Position numbers and translations under genes: made by a program. This document shows positions 31,290-43,351 of a stretch of 64,000 bases of DNA, piece by piece; position 1 is the stretch's first letter; every line of letters begins with the position of its first letter. Below the pieces are notes generated by a model. It had not been told where the DNA came from. It saw only the letters and a program-made list of their open reading frames with translations, and made no database searches. This DNA is from Sternotherus odoratus (taxonomy: Eukaryota; Chordata; Testudines; Kinosternidae), in contig JAVMKO010000001.1 of the NCBI GenBank assembly GCA_032164245.1, positions 284,711,041 through 284,775,040 of the forward strand. The letters run 5' to 3'.

Positions 31290-31878
31290 TTACTATGCAG
31301 ACAAGAAAAGTTACATTTGCTGTTCAGGCGTTTAAAAGTTGTGTTACTTAAAATTTGTGAACAAGGCATTTTAAGTTGTTAGTTCCTTATTGGGGTAGAT
31401 ATCAGAGCAGTACCATGAGAGGAGCAGAACAGGAAGAAGGCAGAATTGAGACTTTTCAAAGTTTTGGCCCAAGCAAGGCAGCATTGGGGCATCCTTTTCA
31501 CTCCTCGCCTCAGGTGTTAAAATGTTGTGGGCCAGCCCTGATCACACCCAGGATAGATCATGTTAGCGTAGCTCTCTTTCCTCTGTAGAAAGCTCAAGGC
31601 TGTCTTTCAGTTATTTTAGTAACAAGGGCCCTAGCAAAATAACTGTCAATAGTCCCATACTTGGCTTGATGGTTTACTTCTCCTCTCTACTGCAGATGGC
31701 CAAGATTCTCATTGCTTGGCGACCTTGCTCCATCCCTGTCTGCCAAAGGCATGGTGTCTCTAAGTAGGTGGACTGACATCCCTGTGTCCCCAAACCCTCT
31801 ATCAAGGGGCCTGATGGGCCTATGTTAGGATTGTTACCCATCACCTTCATTTATCAGCCCAACTTAAAGGATGACTAT
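31290..31878. other. Unannotated stretch
   Basis: No element recognised before the CR1 tail. Confidence 0.35.
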
Positions 31879-34800
31879 TTAAGAACATAAGAACATAAGA
31901 ACGGCCATACTGGGTCAGACCAAAGGTCCATCTAGCCCAGCATCCTGTCTACCGACAGTGGCCAGTGCCAGGTGCCCCGGAGTGAGTGAACCTAACAGGT
32001 ATGATCGAGCGATCTCTCTCCTGCCATCCATCACCCCCCTCTGACAGACAGAGGCTAGGGACACCATTCATTACCCATCCCGGCTAATAGCCATTTATGG
32101 ACTTAGCCTCCATGAATTTATCCAGCTCTCTTTTAAACCCTGTTATAGTCCTAGCCTTCACAGCCTCCTCAGGTAAGGAGTTCCACAGGTTGACTGTGCG
32201 CTGTGTGAAGAAGAACTTCCTTTTATTTGTTTTAAACCTGCTGCACGCCAGTTTCATTGAGTGGCCCCTAGTTCTTCTATTTTGGGAACAAGTAAATAAC
32301 TTTTCCTTATTCACTTCCTCCACCCCACTCATAATTTTATATACCTCTATCATATCCCCCCTTAGTCTCCTCTTTTCCAAGCTAAAAAGTCCTAGCCTCC
32401 TTAATCTCTCTTCATATGGGACCCGTTCCAAACCCCTAATCATTTTAGTTGCTCTTCTCTGAACCTTTTCTAGTGCCAGTATATCCTTTTTGAGATGAGG
32501 AGACCACATTTGTACGCAGTATTCAAGATGTGGGCGCACCATGGATTTGTATAAGGGCAATAAGATATTCTCCGACTTATTCTCTATCCCTTTTTTAATG
32601 ATTCCTAACATCCTGTTTGCTTTTTTGACTGCCGCTGCACACTGCGTGGATGCCTTCAGAGAACTATCCACAATGACTCCCAGGTCTTTTTCCTGATTGG
32701 TTGTAGCTAAATTAGCCCCCATCATATTGTATGTATAGTTGGGGTTATTTTTTCCAATGTGCATTACTTTACATTTATCCACATTAAATTTCATTTGCCA
32801 TTTTGTTGCCCAATCACTTAGTTTAGTGAGATCTTTTTGAAGTTCTTCACAGTCTGCTTTGGTCCTTACTACTTTGAGCAGTTTAGTATCATCTGCAAAC
32901 TTTGCCACATCACTGTTTACCCCTTCCTCCAAATCATTTATAAATAAGTTGAATAGGATCGGCCCCAGGACTGACCCTTGGGGAACACCACTAGTTACCC
33001 CTCTCCATTCTGAAAAAGTTCCATTTATCCCTACCCTTTGTTCCCTGTCTTTTAACCAGTTTTCAATCCATGAGAGGATCTTCCCTCTTATCCCATGGCA
33101 GCTTAATTTACGTAAGAGCCTTTGGTGAGGGACCTTGTCAAAGGCTTTCTGGAAATCTAAGTACACTATGTCCACCGGATCCCCCTTGTCCACATGTTTG
33201 CTGACCCCTTCAAAGAACTCTAATAGATTAGTAAGACACGATTTCCCTTTGCAGAAACCATGTTGACTTTTGCCCAACAATTTATGCTCTTCTATGTGTC
33301 TGACAATTTTATTCTTTACTATTGTTTCAACTAATTTTCCCGGTACGGATGTTAGACTGACTGGTCTGTAATTGCCAGGATCACCTCTAGAGCCCTTTTT
33401 AAATATTGGCGTTACATTAGCTATCTTCCAGTCACTGGGCACAGTAGCCGATTTAAAGGATAGGTTACAAACCCTCGTTAATAGTGCCGCAATTTCACAT
33501 TTGAGTTCTTTCAGAACTCTTGGGTGAATGCCATCTGGTCCCGGTGACTTCTTACAGTTAAGTTTATCAATGAGTTCCAGAACCTCCTCTACTGATACTT
33601 CAATTTGTGACAATACCTCAGATTCGTCACCTACAAAAGACAGCTCAGGTTTAGGAATCTCCCTAACGTCCTCAGCCGTGAAGACTGAAGCAAAGAATTC
33701 ATTTAGTTTCTCTGCAATGACTCTGTCATCTTTAAGTGCTCCTTTTGTATCTCTGTCATCCAGGGGCCCCACTGGTTGTTTAGCAGGCTTCCTGCTTCTG
33801 ACATATTTAAAAAACATTTTGTTATTACCTTTTGAGTTTTTGGCTAGCTGCTCTTCAAACTCCATTTTAGCTTTTCTTATTACATTCTTACACTTTATTT
33901 GGCAGTGCTTATGCTCCTTTCTATTTACCTCACTAGGATTAGACTTCCACTTTTTAAAAGATGCCTTTTTCTCTCTCACTGCTTCTTTTACTTGGCTGTT
34001 AAGCCACGGTGACTCTTTTTTAGTTTTCTGGCGTTGTTTTTTAATTTGGGGTATACATTTGAGTTGGGCCTTTATTATGGTATCTTTGAAGAGAGTCCAT
34101 GCAGCTTGCAGGGATTTCACTTTAGTCACTTTACCTTTTAATTTCCGTTTAACTAACCCCCTCATTCTTTCATAGTTCCCCTTTTTGAAATTAAATGCCC
34201 CAGTGTTGGGCTTCTGAGGTGTTATTCCCACCATAGGAATGTTAAATGTTATTATATTATGGTCACTATTTCCCAGCGGTCCTTTTATAGTTACCTCTTG
34301 AACCAGATCCTGCGCTCCACTCAGGACTAAATCCAGAGTTGCCTCTCCCCTTGTGGGTTCCTGTACCAGCTGCTCCAAGAAGCAGTCATTTAAAGTATCA
34401 AGAAATTTCATCTCTGCATTTCGTCCCGAGGTGACATGTACCCAGTCAATGTTGGGATAATTGAAGTCTCCCACTATTATTGGGTTCTTTATTTTGACAG
34501 CCTCTCTAATCTCCCTTAGCATATCGTCATCCCTATCACTGTCCTGATCAGGTGGTCGATAATAGAGCCCTATTGTTATGTTCTTATTAGAGCATGGAAT
34601 TACTATCCATAGTGATTCTATGGAACATGTGGATTCATTTAAGATTTTTACTTCATTTGATTCTACACTATCTTTTACATAAAGTGCCACTTCCCCGCCC
34701 CCACGACCTATTCTGTCCTTCCGATATATTTTATACCCTGGAATGATTGTGTCCCATTGATTGTCCTCGGTCCACCATGTTTCTGTGATACCTATTATGT

Positions 34801-35118
34801 CAATATCCTCCTCTAACACGAGGCACTCTAGTTCACCCATCTTATTATTTAGACTTCTGGCATTTGTGTACAAGCACTTTAAAAACTGGTCACTGTTTAT
34901 CTGTCTGCTCTTCCCTGGTGTGTCAGATTCTTTATGTGAAAATTTCTCATCTGATCTGGCCCCTCCTTTATCCTTTTCCATCCTTTCCTGTCTAGAACCT
35001 AGAGAATCTCTAACGACAGACCCTCCTGTAAGAGAAGTCTCTATCCGATCCACGTGCTCCTCTGCAGCAATTGGCTTTCCCCCATCTCTTAGTTTAAAGA
35101 CTGCTCTGCAACCTTTTT
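31879..35118 (-). mobile_element. Young CR1 LINE, 5'-truncated, intact ORF2
   Basis: The minus-strand element runs from just upstream of ORF2 to a 3' UTR of about 200 bp that ends in three ttcttatg-type tail repeats (31879-31905). ORF1 is absent except for an in-frame leader of about 20 codons (35117-35054), so the copy is 5'-truncated. The tail repeats and undamaged ORF2 point to recent insertion compared with the other CR1 fragments here. Confidence 0.95.
32084..35053 (-). CDS. CR1 ORF2: endonuclease and reverse transcriptase
   Basis: A 989-codon frame without a stop. It nicks DNA and reverse-transcribes CR1 RNA at the target. The apurinic-type endonuclease occupies about residues 58-275: YTNARSLNNK (catalytic Asn64), TETWW (Glu91), VGDFNYPNIDW and NSDHNIITF. 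The RT occupies about 480-760: KSPGPDGIHPRVLKE, LDFQKAFDKVPH, SGVPQGSVLGPILFNLFIN and FADDTKLL near residue 717. The C-terminal CR1 domain follows (ASTQCAAAVKKANRMLGIIK, ending AKSINGY). The codon at 35053 is GTG. The first ATG in frame is at residue 25 (34981), and the frame is open upstream to 35117, so the true start lies elsewhere. All catalytic residues are intact. Confidence 0.93.
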   Translation of the reverse strand: MDRIETSLTGGSVVRDSLGSRQERMEKDKGGARSDEKFSHKESDTPGKSRQINSDQFLKCLYTNARSLNNKMGELECLVLEEDIDIIGITETWWTEDNQWDTIIPGYKIYRKDRIGRGGGEVALYVKDSVESNEVKILNESTCSIESLWIVIPCSNKNITIGLYYRPPDQDSDRDDDMLREIREAVKIKNPIIVGDFNYPNIDWVHVTSGRNAEMKFLDTLNDCFLEQLVQEPTRGEATLDLVLSGAQDLVQEVTIKGPLGNSDHNIITFNIPMVGITPQKPNTGAFNFKKGNYERMRGLVKRKLKGKVTKVKSLQAAWTLFKDTIIKAQLKCIPQIKKQRQKTKKESPWLNSQVKEAVREKKASFKKWKSNPSEVNRKEHKHCQIKCKNVIRKAKMEFEEQLAKNSKGNNKMFFKYVRSRKPAKQPVGPLDDRDTKGALKDDRVIAEKLNEFFASVFTAEDVREIPKPELSFVGDESEVLSQIEVSVEEVLELIDKLNCKKSPGPDGIHPRVLKELKCEIAALLTRVCNLSFKSATVPSDWKIANVTPIFKKGSRGDPGNYRPVSLTSVPGKLVETIVKNKIVRHIEEHKLLGKSQHGFCKGKSCLTNLLEFFEGVSKHVDKGDPVDIVYLDFQKAFDKVPHQRLLRKLSCHGIRGKILSWIENWLKDREQRVGINGTFSEWRGVTSGVPQGSVLGPILFNLFINDLEEGVNSDVAKFADDTKLLKVVRTKADCEELQKDLTKLSDWATKWQMKFNVDKCKVMHIGKNNPNYTYNMMGANLATTNQEKDLGVIVDSSLKASTQCAAAVKKANRMLGIIKKGIENKSENILLPLYKSMVRPHLEYCVQMWSPHLKKDILALEKVQRRATKMIRGLERVPYEERLRRLGLFSLEKRRLRGDMIEVYKIMSGVEEVNKEKLFTCSQNRRTRGHSMKLACSRFKTNKRKFFFTQRTVNLWNSLPEEAVKARTITGFKRELDKFMEAKSINGY

Positions 35119-35119
35119 A

Positions 35120-37080
35120 ATGTTAAGTCCTTTTGACAACCATAGTCTTTGATCACCACAGCCCCTCATCAGGCTTGTTCAGGGCGTGATGGGTTTTCAA
35201 ACCCACATTATAGTCCCATGTGTTGTGGGACCTCAGTGGATTCTGGACAAACTAATGAAAGGCCTTCCTGAGATACTGTGCTGTTAAGATAAGATTTTTC
35301 TTTCACATGTCACTTCTCTGCTAGCAGTGGCTTTGGCTCATTCAGTGAGCATGCCTCTTTGTTGGCTTTTCTGTTGAAGCCACTATCACTACTATTAGGG
35401 GTAACCCTTTTGTATCTTGGGGATTTCCACTCATGCTGTTAAGCTGAGACCCAATGGTGAGATTCCTGCAAGATGATATTTTGACAGAGTGGAAATTTTG
35501 AAAGCAGTTTTCCTTTACATTGTTTAATTTGCAGTTTGTTGCACGAAACATACTTTGAAAAACATTATATACACAGAATCTGCACTGTTTTGCAGCACAT
35601 TATATAGGTAAATGGTTGAAAGTAGCCTGAAAGATTGGACCTTTCTTTCCCTGTGTTACAGTTTATTGAATGGCAGTGCTGCTTTTAGATTTCTGTTTTT
35701 CACATTTATTTAAGACCTGAACTGAATACAAAATTGATTTTATTTGAATCAGAAAGGGAAAGGAAACTTCTGTATAAAACTGTTCCACTGCATAAATATT
35801 TCATGTCCATGACTAACCCTTGAGACAGAATCTTCTTCACCTCACTCCTCTCCTGCTGTATATATTAATCTTTCCCTCTGCTTTTTTTATTTTTCAAGTC
35901 CCAAAGTGGGGGGCCTTCAAAAGCAAAGAACCATAGATGATAAAAAGATTATTCTTCCTTACTGCATATACTTGCTCCTCCATCAACAGACACTGGAGGC
36001 AGCACTGTAACTCTGTCAATAATTGATTTTACTATGCTGAATTTGGGTGTCCAGGATATAGGCCTAGGTTCTTTGATTAAGGATCATTATTAATTCTAAA
36101 TCTGTCTAGGTAGGTACCCTTCTCCCTACCCCAACACACTCACCGATCTTTCTTACCATGTAACATGGAAATGGATGTTGCTTGTGGCTGCCAGCAGATG
36201 TGAAGTAGCACAAGCACAGTGATGTTAATAAGCAGAAAGACAAGGTGACTGTGATTTGAATTAGATACTGGCCATCTAAGACTCCTATTATCTTATGGTA
36301 GTTAAGCACCATATAAAATTAAGTTGTGCTATTGGATTTAAAACCTAGAAATAAAATGTTGCCAAACAATGTATTTATTTCTATTAAGGGAACTGGAGAA
36401 TGGCTTTGATAGCTCACTTAGTAGGGGATTCATTTACATTTCAATTTCATATTGAAATTCTTTGTTCCTAATTAAATGCCTTCCAAATTTACAGAGAGAT
36501 ATTTGGGTTGTATAATGAATATGATTGGCTACTCTTTACAGATATTGAAGCTTAGTCTGAACTGTGGCAGAAGGAGATCTGCTAATTGCTCGTATGTTTT
36601 TATGATGCCTTTTCTCACCTTGGCGAAACTGTAAGAAAGTGGGACAATTGTAATAGTGGAAGCAAGTTTCAGAGGTGTATAATTTTGGTGGGGATGTCAG
36701 TAAGGATTGTGTAGGAGGGCTTTGGTAATTGGAGGTGGAGGGGACGTACGCTGGTGATAGATAAAAAGATCACATGGAGGTTTCATTGGGAAGGGCATAG
36801 CAGTGTTATAGGTCTTGTGAGGGGCAATCCTTGAGCCAATCATGCTTCGATTTCACCAGCTCACTGGTTGCTGATTAGAGTTTGCAAAGGGTTACAAAAA
36901 TAGGACAAAACTTTGAGTCTTCGAAAACTGATGCAAAGGCCCTGAAAACTGTCCTCGGCTTTCAGAAGCATGAGGAAACATCACTCACTTCCACTTACTC
37001 CCTTTTATTGCAAGCCACATAGACAGTTGTGTACTATGTGTGTATTATACAATCCATTTGTAAGGGTACCTACAGGATAA
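35120..37080. other. Unannotated stretch
   Basis: No gene or recognisable repeat. Short frames only. Confidence 0.35.
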
Positions 37081-37084
37081 TAGG

Positions 37085-38205
37085 ATTATAAGTTATAAAA
37101 CATCATGCCAAGCCAACCTAAAGTCTTTCTTTGACAGGGTTACTGCCTAGTGGATGGAGGGAAGCCGTATAGGTGATATATCTTGATTTTTAGTAAGGCT
37201 TTTGACATAGTCCCACAAGACATTCCCATAAGCAACCTAGGGAAATGTGGTCTAGATTAAATTACTATAAAATGGGCCCACAAATGGTTGAAATACTGTA
37301 TCTAAAAAGAGTAGTATCAATAGTTCTCTGTTGATGGACATATCTACTGTCCAGGGGTGTCTTAGGTCTTGTTCTAGTCAATATTTTCATTAATGATTTA
37401 GACAATGGAGTGGAGAGTATGCTGATAAAATCTGCAGATGACACCAAGCTGGGAGGTATTGCTAGCACTTTGGAAGACAGGATTAAAATTTAACACAATT
37501 TTGACAAATCGGAGAATTGGTTTGAAATCAACAAGATGAAATTCAATAAAGAGAAAAAATACTAAACTTAAGAAGGAAACCCCGCCCCCCCACCAAATGC
37601 ACAGCTACAAAATGGTAAATAACTGGCTAGATGCTAGTACTGGTGAAAAGGGCTTGGGGGTTATAGTGGACCACAAATTGAATATCTGTCAGCATTGTGA
37701 AGCAGTTGAAAAAATGCTAATGTTATTCTGGGGTGTATTAACAGGAACACCATATGTAAGACACAGGAGGTAACTGTCCTGCTTTCAGGTGGAGTACTAT
37801 GTCCAATTCTAGGTTCCACCCTTTAAGAAATATGTAGACAAATTGGAGAGAGTCCAGAGAACAGCAACAAAAATGATAAAAGGTTTAGAAAACTTAATCT
37901 ATGCAAAAAGGCGAAGTTTAAAAAAAAAACATTGGGTCTGTTTAGTTTTGATTTAAAAAAAATGCCTGAGAGGGGACCTGATTAGTCTTCAAAATATATT
38001 CAATCTGTTATAAAGAGGATGGTGATCAGTTGTTCTCCATGTCCCCTTTAAATAGGACAAGAAATAATGGGCTTAGTCTGCAACAAGGGAGATTTGGGTT
38101 ACATCTTAGGAAAAACTTGTTAATATAAGAATAGCTACCTTCTGGAACAGGCTTCAAAAGGTAGAACCCCCATCACCAGAAGTTTTTAAGATCAGGTCCC
38201 TTTTG
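37085..38205 (+). pseudogene. Old CR1 reverse-transcriptase relic
   Basis: The plus-strand remains of CR1 ORF2 include SKAFDIVPQ-type words near 37200, 'VNIFINDLDNGVES' near 37378, 'SADDTKLGGIAS' near 37435 (first position of FADD changed to S) and 'VQRTATKMIKGLENL' near 37855. Further conserved words continue to about 38200. Many stops and frame changes make it an old copy. Confidence 0.8.
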
Positions 38206-38214
38206 AGCCAGGAC

Positions 38215-39122
38215 CCTGGGCTAAAGCCCCTGCCTTAATCTGGGCCTGCCTGTGATGTTTAGAAATCTTCTAATTTTCATCCTGAATTTGTTTGTGGCCA
38301 GTTCATATCCATAGTCCTTTATCTTAAATATATTTTACCCTCCCTCATATTTATCTCCCTGATGTATTTATGGAGAGTAATCCTATCCCCTTCAGCCGCC
38401 TTTTTGCTAGACTAAACAAGCCAAATCACGTCTCATAAGATTTGACTTCTATTCCCTCATCCTCCTATTAGCACTTCTCTGCATCTATTCCAGTTGAAAG
38501 TAATTTTTTTAACAATGGGTGACCAGAATTATACACAATATACCAAATGAGGTTTTATGAGTGCCTTGTACAATGGCATTAAAACTTTTCTCTATCTCTA
38601 CTGGAAATGCTTTGCCTGTTACATCCTAGGATCACAAGTTGCCTTTTTGTCTGCTGCCTCTCCCTGATGGCTTAATGCCGTCCTGTGATTGATCCACACA
38701 CTCAGGTCTTTCTTTTCCTCTGTCACTTCCAACTGATGAGCCCTCCAGCTTGGAGCAGAAATTCTTATTAGCTCCTCAGTGCAGGACCATGTACTTCATA
38801 CTATGGAATTTCATCCCATTTCTGTCACTCCAGTCTTCAGTCATCTAGCTCTTCTTGTATAATATTCCAATCCTCCTCTGCCTTGACAATGTCTCCCAAT
38901 TTTGTATGATCAGCAAATCTAATTAGTGCACACCTATTTTTTGTGCCAAGGTCATTTATAAAAAAATTAATTGAATAGGATTAGTCTCTAATCCTTCAGG
39001 AACTCCACTAGTAACCTCCCTCCATTCTGATAATTCATCTTTCAGCCTTCTCCTTTAGCCAGTTCTTTATCTACCTTACAGTGCTTATGCTGATCCCAAT
39101 CTTCCTTAATGTAATTAATTAT
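38215..39122 (-). pseudogene. Old CR1/L3-like LINE fragment
   Basis: On the minus strand, the words that encode the C-terminal RT region appear in diverged form (for example the complement of 'gcacttctctgcatctattccag', in part, and 'tttataaaaaaattaattg'). The order resembles the distal part of CR1 or L3. It is interrupted at the right by a hAT element at 39123. A short continuation may run to 39450. Confidence 0.55.
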
Positions 39123-39333
39123 CAGGAGTTCTCAAACTCAGGATCTGGACCCCTTGGGGGTTGCGAGGTTATTACATGGGGGGGTCATGAGTTGTCAGGC
39201 TCCACCCCAACCCCGCTTTGCATCCAGCATTTATAATGGGGTTAAATATATTCAAAAGTGTTTTTAATTTATAAGGGAGGTCACACTCAGAGTGGTGAAA
39301 GGGGTCACCAGTATAAAAGTTTGAGAATTACTG
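39123..39333. mobile_element. Non-autonomous hAT element
   Basis: Left end CAGGAGTTCTCAAACTC and the reverse complement of the right end, CAGTAATTCTCAAACTTTTA, form an imperfect inverted repeat. The interior words 'ggggtcatgagttgtcagg', 'atgggg' and 'taaatatattcaaaagtgtt' belong to a well-populated hAT family of turtles. I could not identify an 8-bp duplication. Confidence 0.75.
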
Positions 39334-39459
39334 GACTATATCCCATTCATTTTCTTAAATATAGTCCATATTATTCTATACATCTTATTTTATCTGGTAT
39401 TGAATGGACAATCTAGATCTACTTAAATGTGCCTGTCACTGTACTGCAGTCAGTGGCTA

Positions 39460-40680
39460 GGTCAAAATAGTCATTATTTCAAGACTCTTACATGTATGCT
39501 GTTTGGAGGTGGAGGTGATGGCCCTAGCATCACATGTGGGAGGCTGAATATCTTTCCTTCTGAAATTTGAGTTGTAGGAGTTACAGCAGTGAACTACTAA
39601 ATGTTACAGAACTGTGCATAGAGGAGAGGGCTCAGTAATAAAGGCAATACTAGGCATAATAAAATAAAGCTGCAGTTGGTTATCTGACTCTGTTATATGA
39701 TCTTTTGTTTTACTGTAACAAGCAGCGAACAATGAATGTGCCATCTTGTGGTTTTTAGAGCTGCTGCAATTAATTTAACCAGAAAGCTCACAATCAAGTA
39801 TTAGCCATACTGTGTTCAAACCGTGGATGTCTATTCATTGCACTTTGGATGACTTAATGAATTGCAGCCATGCTCTAGCTGTGAAACGAATTTGAGTTGG
39901 GGCTCTCGCTGGGGAAGGAGAACATTAAAGGGGAGTGGAACTGCACGGAGGCGAAGCATGGGAGTTTACATTTTTTAGGGGGATTTCTTGGGTTTTTTTT
40001 TCATTATTTCAAAAAATAACAAATTGACTCCATTGTCTTACAGATGGAAGCTTTTAGCCGTATGCATGCTGAAGGTCACACCCCATTCAATAGAACACAG
40101 CATTTTTAACTGCACTAACCTGGACATAACCAATTGTATTTAAAACAATTTGTAAACAGGTCAGACAGCTGCTAGTGTTTTGCCACCTTTACCCTGATCA
40201 GGGTAAAAGTAGAACATAATGAAAACAACTGTCTACCATGAAGGGTCATGTTTGTCCCATTTATGCTCAGTGTTTGTGGAAGCTCCCTGGCAAAATCCTG
40301 GAACAAATCTTCTCCTACGTAGTTTAAAGAATTTCACTAATCAGAAACACAAGGTTATAGCCGTTGGGGACTTTTACAGTGTTTGGAGGGGAGGGGGCAG
40401 GTGAAATATGCAATTCACAGTGGGACAGAGAACTTGGCAAATGATGAAGCATTATTGTGGGCACAAAACAATGCCTTATTACTTTAAAAACAAAATGAGT
40501 TCCTTTTTGCTCTTATTCCACCAAATGTGATCCCCATGCCTCATTCACCTGGTATTTCCTCTTCTCTAAGTATCACTCTGAAAAAGTTGCCTCATAAATC
40601 TTGTGGTTCTTAGTCTCTCTGGTGTCATGCTCTTATTTTTTGGCAAACTACTTCTCCCTGTCTCAGCATGATGCCACCTA
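39460..40680. other. Unannotated stretch
   Basis: No gene or known repeat recognised. Confidence 0.35.
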
Positions 40681-40689
40681 CTGGCGGGA

Positions 40690-40862
40690 GTGAGTTTTGT
40701 AGACTCCTATCTTCCTACTGTATGTTCCACTCTATGCATCTGATGAAGTGGATTCTAGCCCACAAAAGCTTATGCCCAAATGAATTAGTTAGTCTCTAAG
40801 GTGCCACAAATAGTCCTCATTCTTTTGGCGGATATAGACTAACATAGCTACTACTCTGAAAG
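40690..40862 (+). mobile_element. Penelope-like element 3' tail
   Basis: The words 'tgatgaagtggattctagcc', 'agtctctaaggtgccacaaa' and 'gactaacatagctactactc' repeat the tail of the GIY-YIG elements at 4450 and 14885. It contains no coding part. Confidence 0.85.
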
Positions 40863-40864
40863 CT

Positions 40865-41588
40865 GTCTTAATGCTAAAGGTTTTTCAATATGTTCCTGAG
40901 TAAGATGCTCCGCTGTTACTTTGTGGGGCTTCCCTGATTACACAGGTGTTAGGCCTCAGCCTTTACTACTTCTGGGGTTGGGATTCTGTAATTCACCCAC
41001 ACTCAGACCCCTTGCTTCCAACCGTGTCCAATCCAGCAAGTCCAGCGTGTAAGGGTTTCCCTCTGGGGGGCTGTGACAGCATCCATTTGTAGAGACACAA
41101 GCACACTCTTTTTTGAAAAAGCTAACTCACAGTTTCCCAAAACATTGCACAGCTCTTAAAGAAATGGATTTAAAAACAGAGATCCATATGCATATTCCCT
41201 TACCTGATTTAGCCTTTCAAGCCACAGCTCAGGCAGGATCTGGCTTATTCCCGCTCTCTCAGTAGGGAGAACCTGCCTGGACCCTATGTTTTCTATGTCT
41301 CTGTCACTCAGCTTATTCACTGACATATCCTAGCCAGCCCCTCTCAGCTCATCCCTCCACAAAATACCTTCCAATTTTGCCAGGGGCAATATAAAATTTG
41401 AGCAGGGGAATCAAGTTATACATAATACTCCTAAAATGATACTCCAATTTCCCCCCCCAGTTTGTCATATCTTCAGCATACAAATCATTCTTGTACAGAT
41501 TTAGCTGTGAATTAGACCATATCTCAAGGGAGACAGAGTCTAGGTCTCCTTCAGTTTCAGCCAGCATCAGTCACTATGTTCATGGAGA
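40865..41588. other. Repeat-like stretch, unclassified
   Basis: The wording (ccctctggggggctgtgaca, acagctcttaaagaaatgg) recurs in style with 43730-44200, so both may be fragments of one interspersed repeat or LTR element. I cannot classify it. Confidence 0.25.
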
Positions 41589-41596
41589 TGTTAGAC

Positions 41597-41980
41597 CAAC
41601 GGTGTCCAAACGTTTCCTGTCACTCATTCCCTTTACCAGTAATGGAATCTGTTCGCACCCTCCCCCTCCATTACTGCACTGCCAGGGCTTCCCCAGCAGA
41701 GCAGCTGGGGTTAGAACTGGGAACAGGGGAAGAGTTGGGACTAGAGGCAGAGGTGGCCTGGGGGTGGAGCAGGAATGAGGGCAGAGCTGGGTTGGGGGCA
41801 GAGTGGAGATGGGGCTGGGACAGTAGCTAGGCTGGGGGTGGAGCGGGGTGTGGCAGAGTGGAGCTGTGGCTCACAGCAGAGGTGGGTTGTGCTCCCTCTT
41901 TGCCCTCATGTGGGTGGGCCCAGGCCCTGCTGTGTGCCCCCTTGAATGTTCATGCCCCCACCCCAGTTTTGGAACCATTG
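41597..41980. mobile_element. Non-autonomous hAT element (diverged)
   Basis: Left end CAACGGTGTCCAAACG and the reverse complement of the right end, CAATGGTTCCAAAACTG, form an imperfect inverted repeat. Flanking octamers tgttagac (41589-41596) and cattagac (41981-41988) match at 6 of 8 positions. The interior is G-rich (gggctggggcagagtgg-type units). Confidence 0.65.
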
Positions 41981-41989
41981 CATTAGACC

Positions 41990-43300
41990 TCTGTTCTTTT
42001 GGTTTAGTTAGGGCCTTTGGGAAAATATTGGGTCCATTGTTGGCTGAGTTAGCCCACACCTCTTTTTAGGACTGTAGGTAAAAAGCCGAAGTACCAGCCT
42101 CCTTAAAGAAGCTATTGTAAGACTTTCGCTGAAGGTAGCCACCTCTTTAATAGTCACAATCTTGCTCGTAGTTGATATCTGTCCAAACTTCCTTTTCTGG
42201 GAAGCGTAGTTGAAATATTTGTGGCAGAACAATTCTGGCAGCATATGGAGTCTTCAGTTGTCCTTTACCATCTCCAAATAAAGTTTAGGCCTCCTTGTCT
42301 GCTGTCTCAACAAAGGCAGCAAACACAGATTGAGATGTAGAGATTCAGGTATACTCTGACCCCTACAGGTGGTCCCATCAAATCAAGATGAAAACAATGG
42401 AGAGAGGGGGAGGAGGGTGAAATGTTTACTGCCCATTATACATGCTATTTGTGTCTATATGGACTACTTGAGGATGCAGAATTGACAGTTTTGTATCATT
42501 CATAGCGTTAAACTAGCTTTGAAAAGAAAGCATATTGTTGCGTATTTGCAAAGTGCACCAAATTGCAACTTGTTGGCCTAATCAAACAAGACACAGTTGG
42601 ATCTAGCTTGGTTCTCAAGGAATTGTCTCACTTTTACTTTTTCATAACTTGACACTGTTGGTAGATATGACACCTTATGTGACTCATTTCATACAACTAG
42701 ATTATTTTTACACATGTTTTTAATCAGACAATTAATAACAATTTGTTGTTTTTTCTTAACAAGAAGGTTAGGTATAAATTTTGGAAAAAGAACCTCCGGC
42801 ATGATTTGGGCCTTGTTTTATGAACAAAAGTAAACTCTTATGTTACTGCTGTAATGAATGCCTAATAACATCAGGGACTATTCTGAACATGATACACAGT
42901 ATGATTCTTAGTGTTGGGAGGGCCTAGGACCTAGTGGTCATAATTTCAGTTTTTAAACACTAATATTGGGCAATAGAAATTAGACTTTGAAAAAAGTTTT
43001 AAAACAAATTGGAATGAATTAATTTGTGAAGAAGTGGGGAGCATTTAAGATACAGTTGAGGAAGCAGCCCCCAAAATCTATCACAGGAAATAAAAGACAG
43101 CTAAGACTAAGAGGGCAAAGAAAGTCAAATATTCAGGATGATAGAGCCATCTGAGAGTCAGAAATCTTTTTTTGTTTGTTTGTTTGTTTTTTAAAGGGAA
43201 ATGGGAAGAGAAGAATTGAAAAGCAAGAGGGAAAAGTCAATATATTATAGAAAACATCTGACACCATATCTATTGTACTGCATAAAGCATTTTTCATCTG
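41990..43300. other. Unannotated stretch
   Basis: No gene. Includes a (TTTG)n microsatellite at about 43167-43190. Confidence 0.35.
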
Positions 43301-43316
43301 AAGTTGGTTCAGCTCT

Positions 43317-43351
43317 TTGGCTCCAGGACCAGCTCTTGGTCCTGGAGCCAA
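43317..43351. repeat. Perfect hairpin, 15-bp arms
   Basis: Arms ttggctccaggacca and tggtcctggagccaa are perfectly complementary around a 5-base spacer (gctct). I do not see a surrounding element. Confidence 0.9.

Noticed and set aside
32097..35120. Plus-strand ORFs of 89-215 codons
   Set aside because: Antisense shadows of the intact CR1 ORF2.
42900..43150. Weak similarity to the CR1 endonuclease-RT linker
   Set aside because: Only scattered words match. Too degraded to annotate without alignment.
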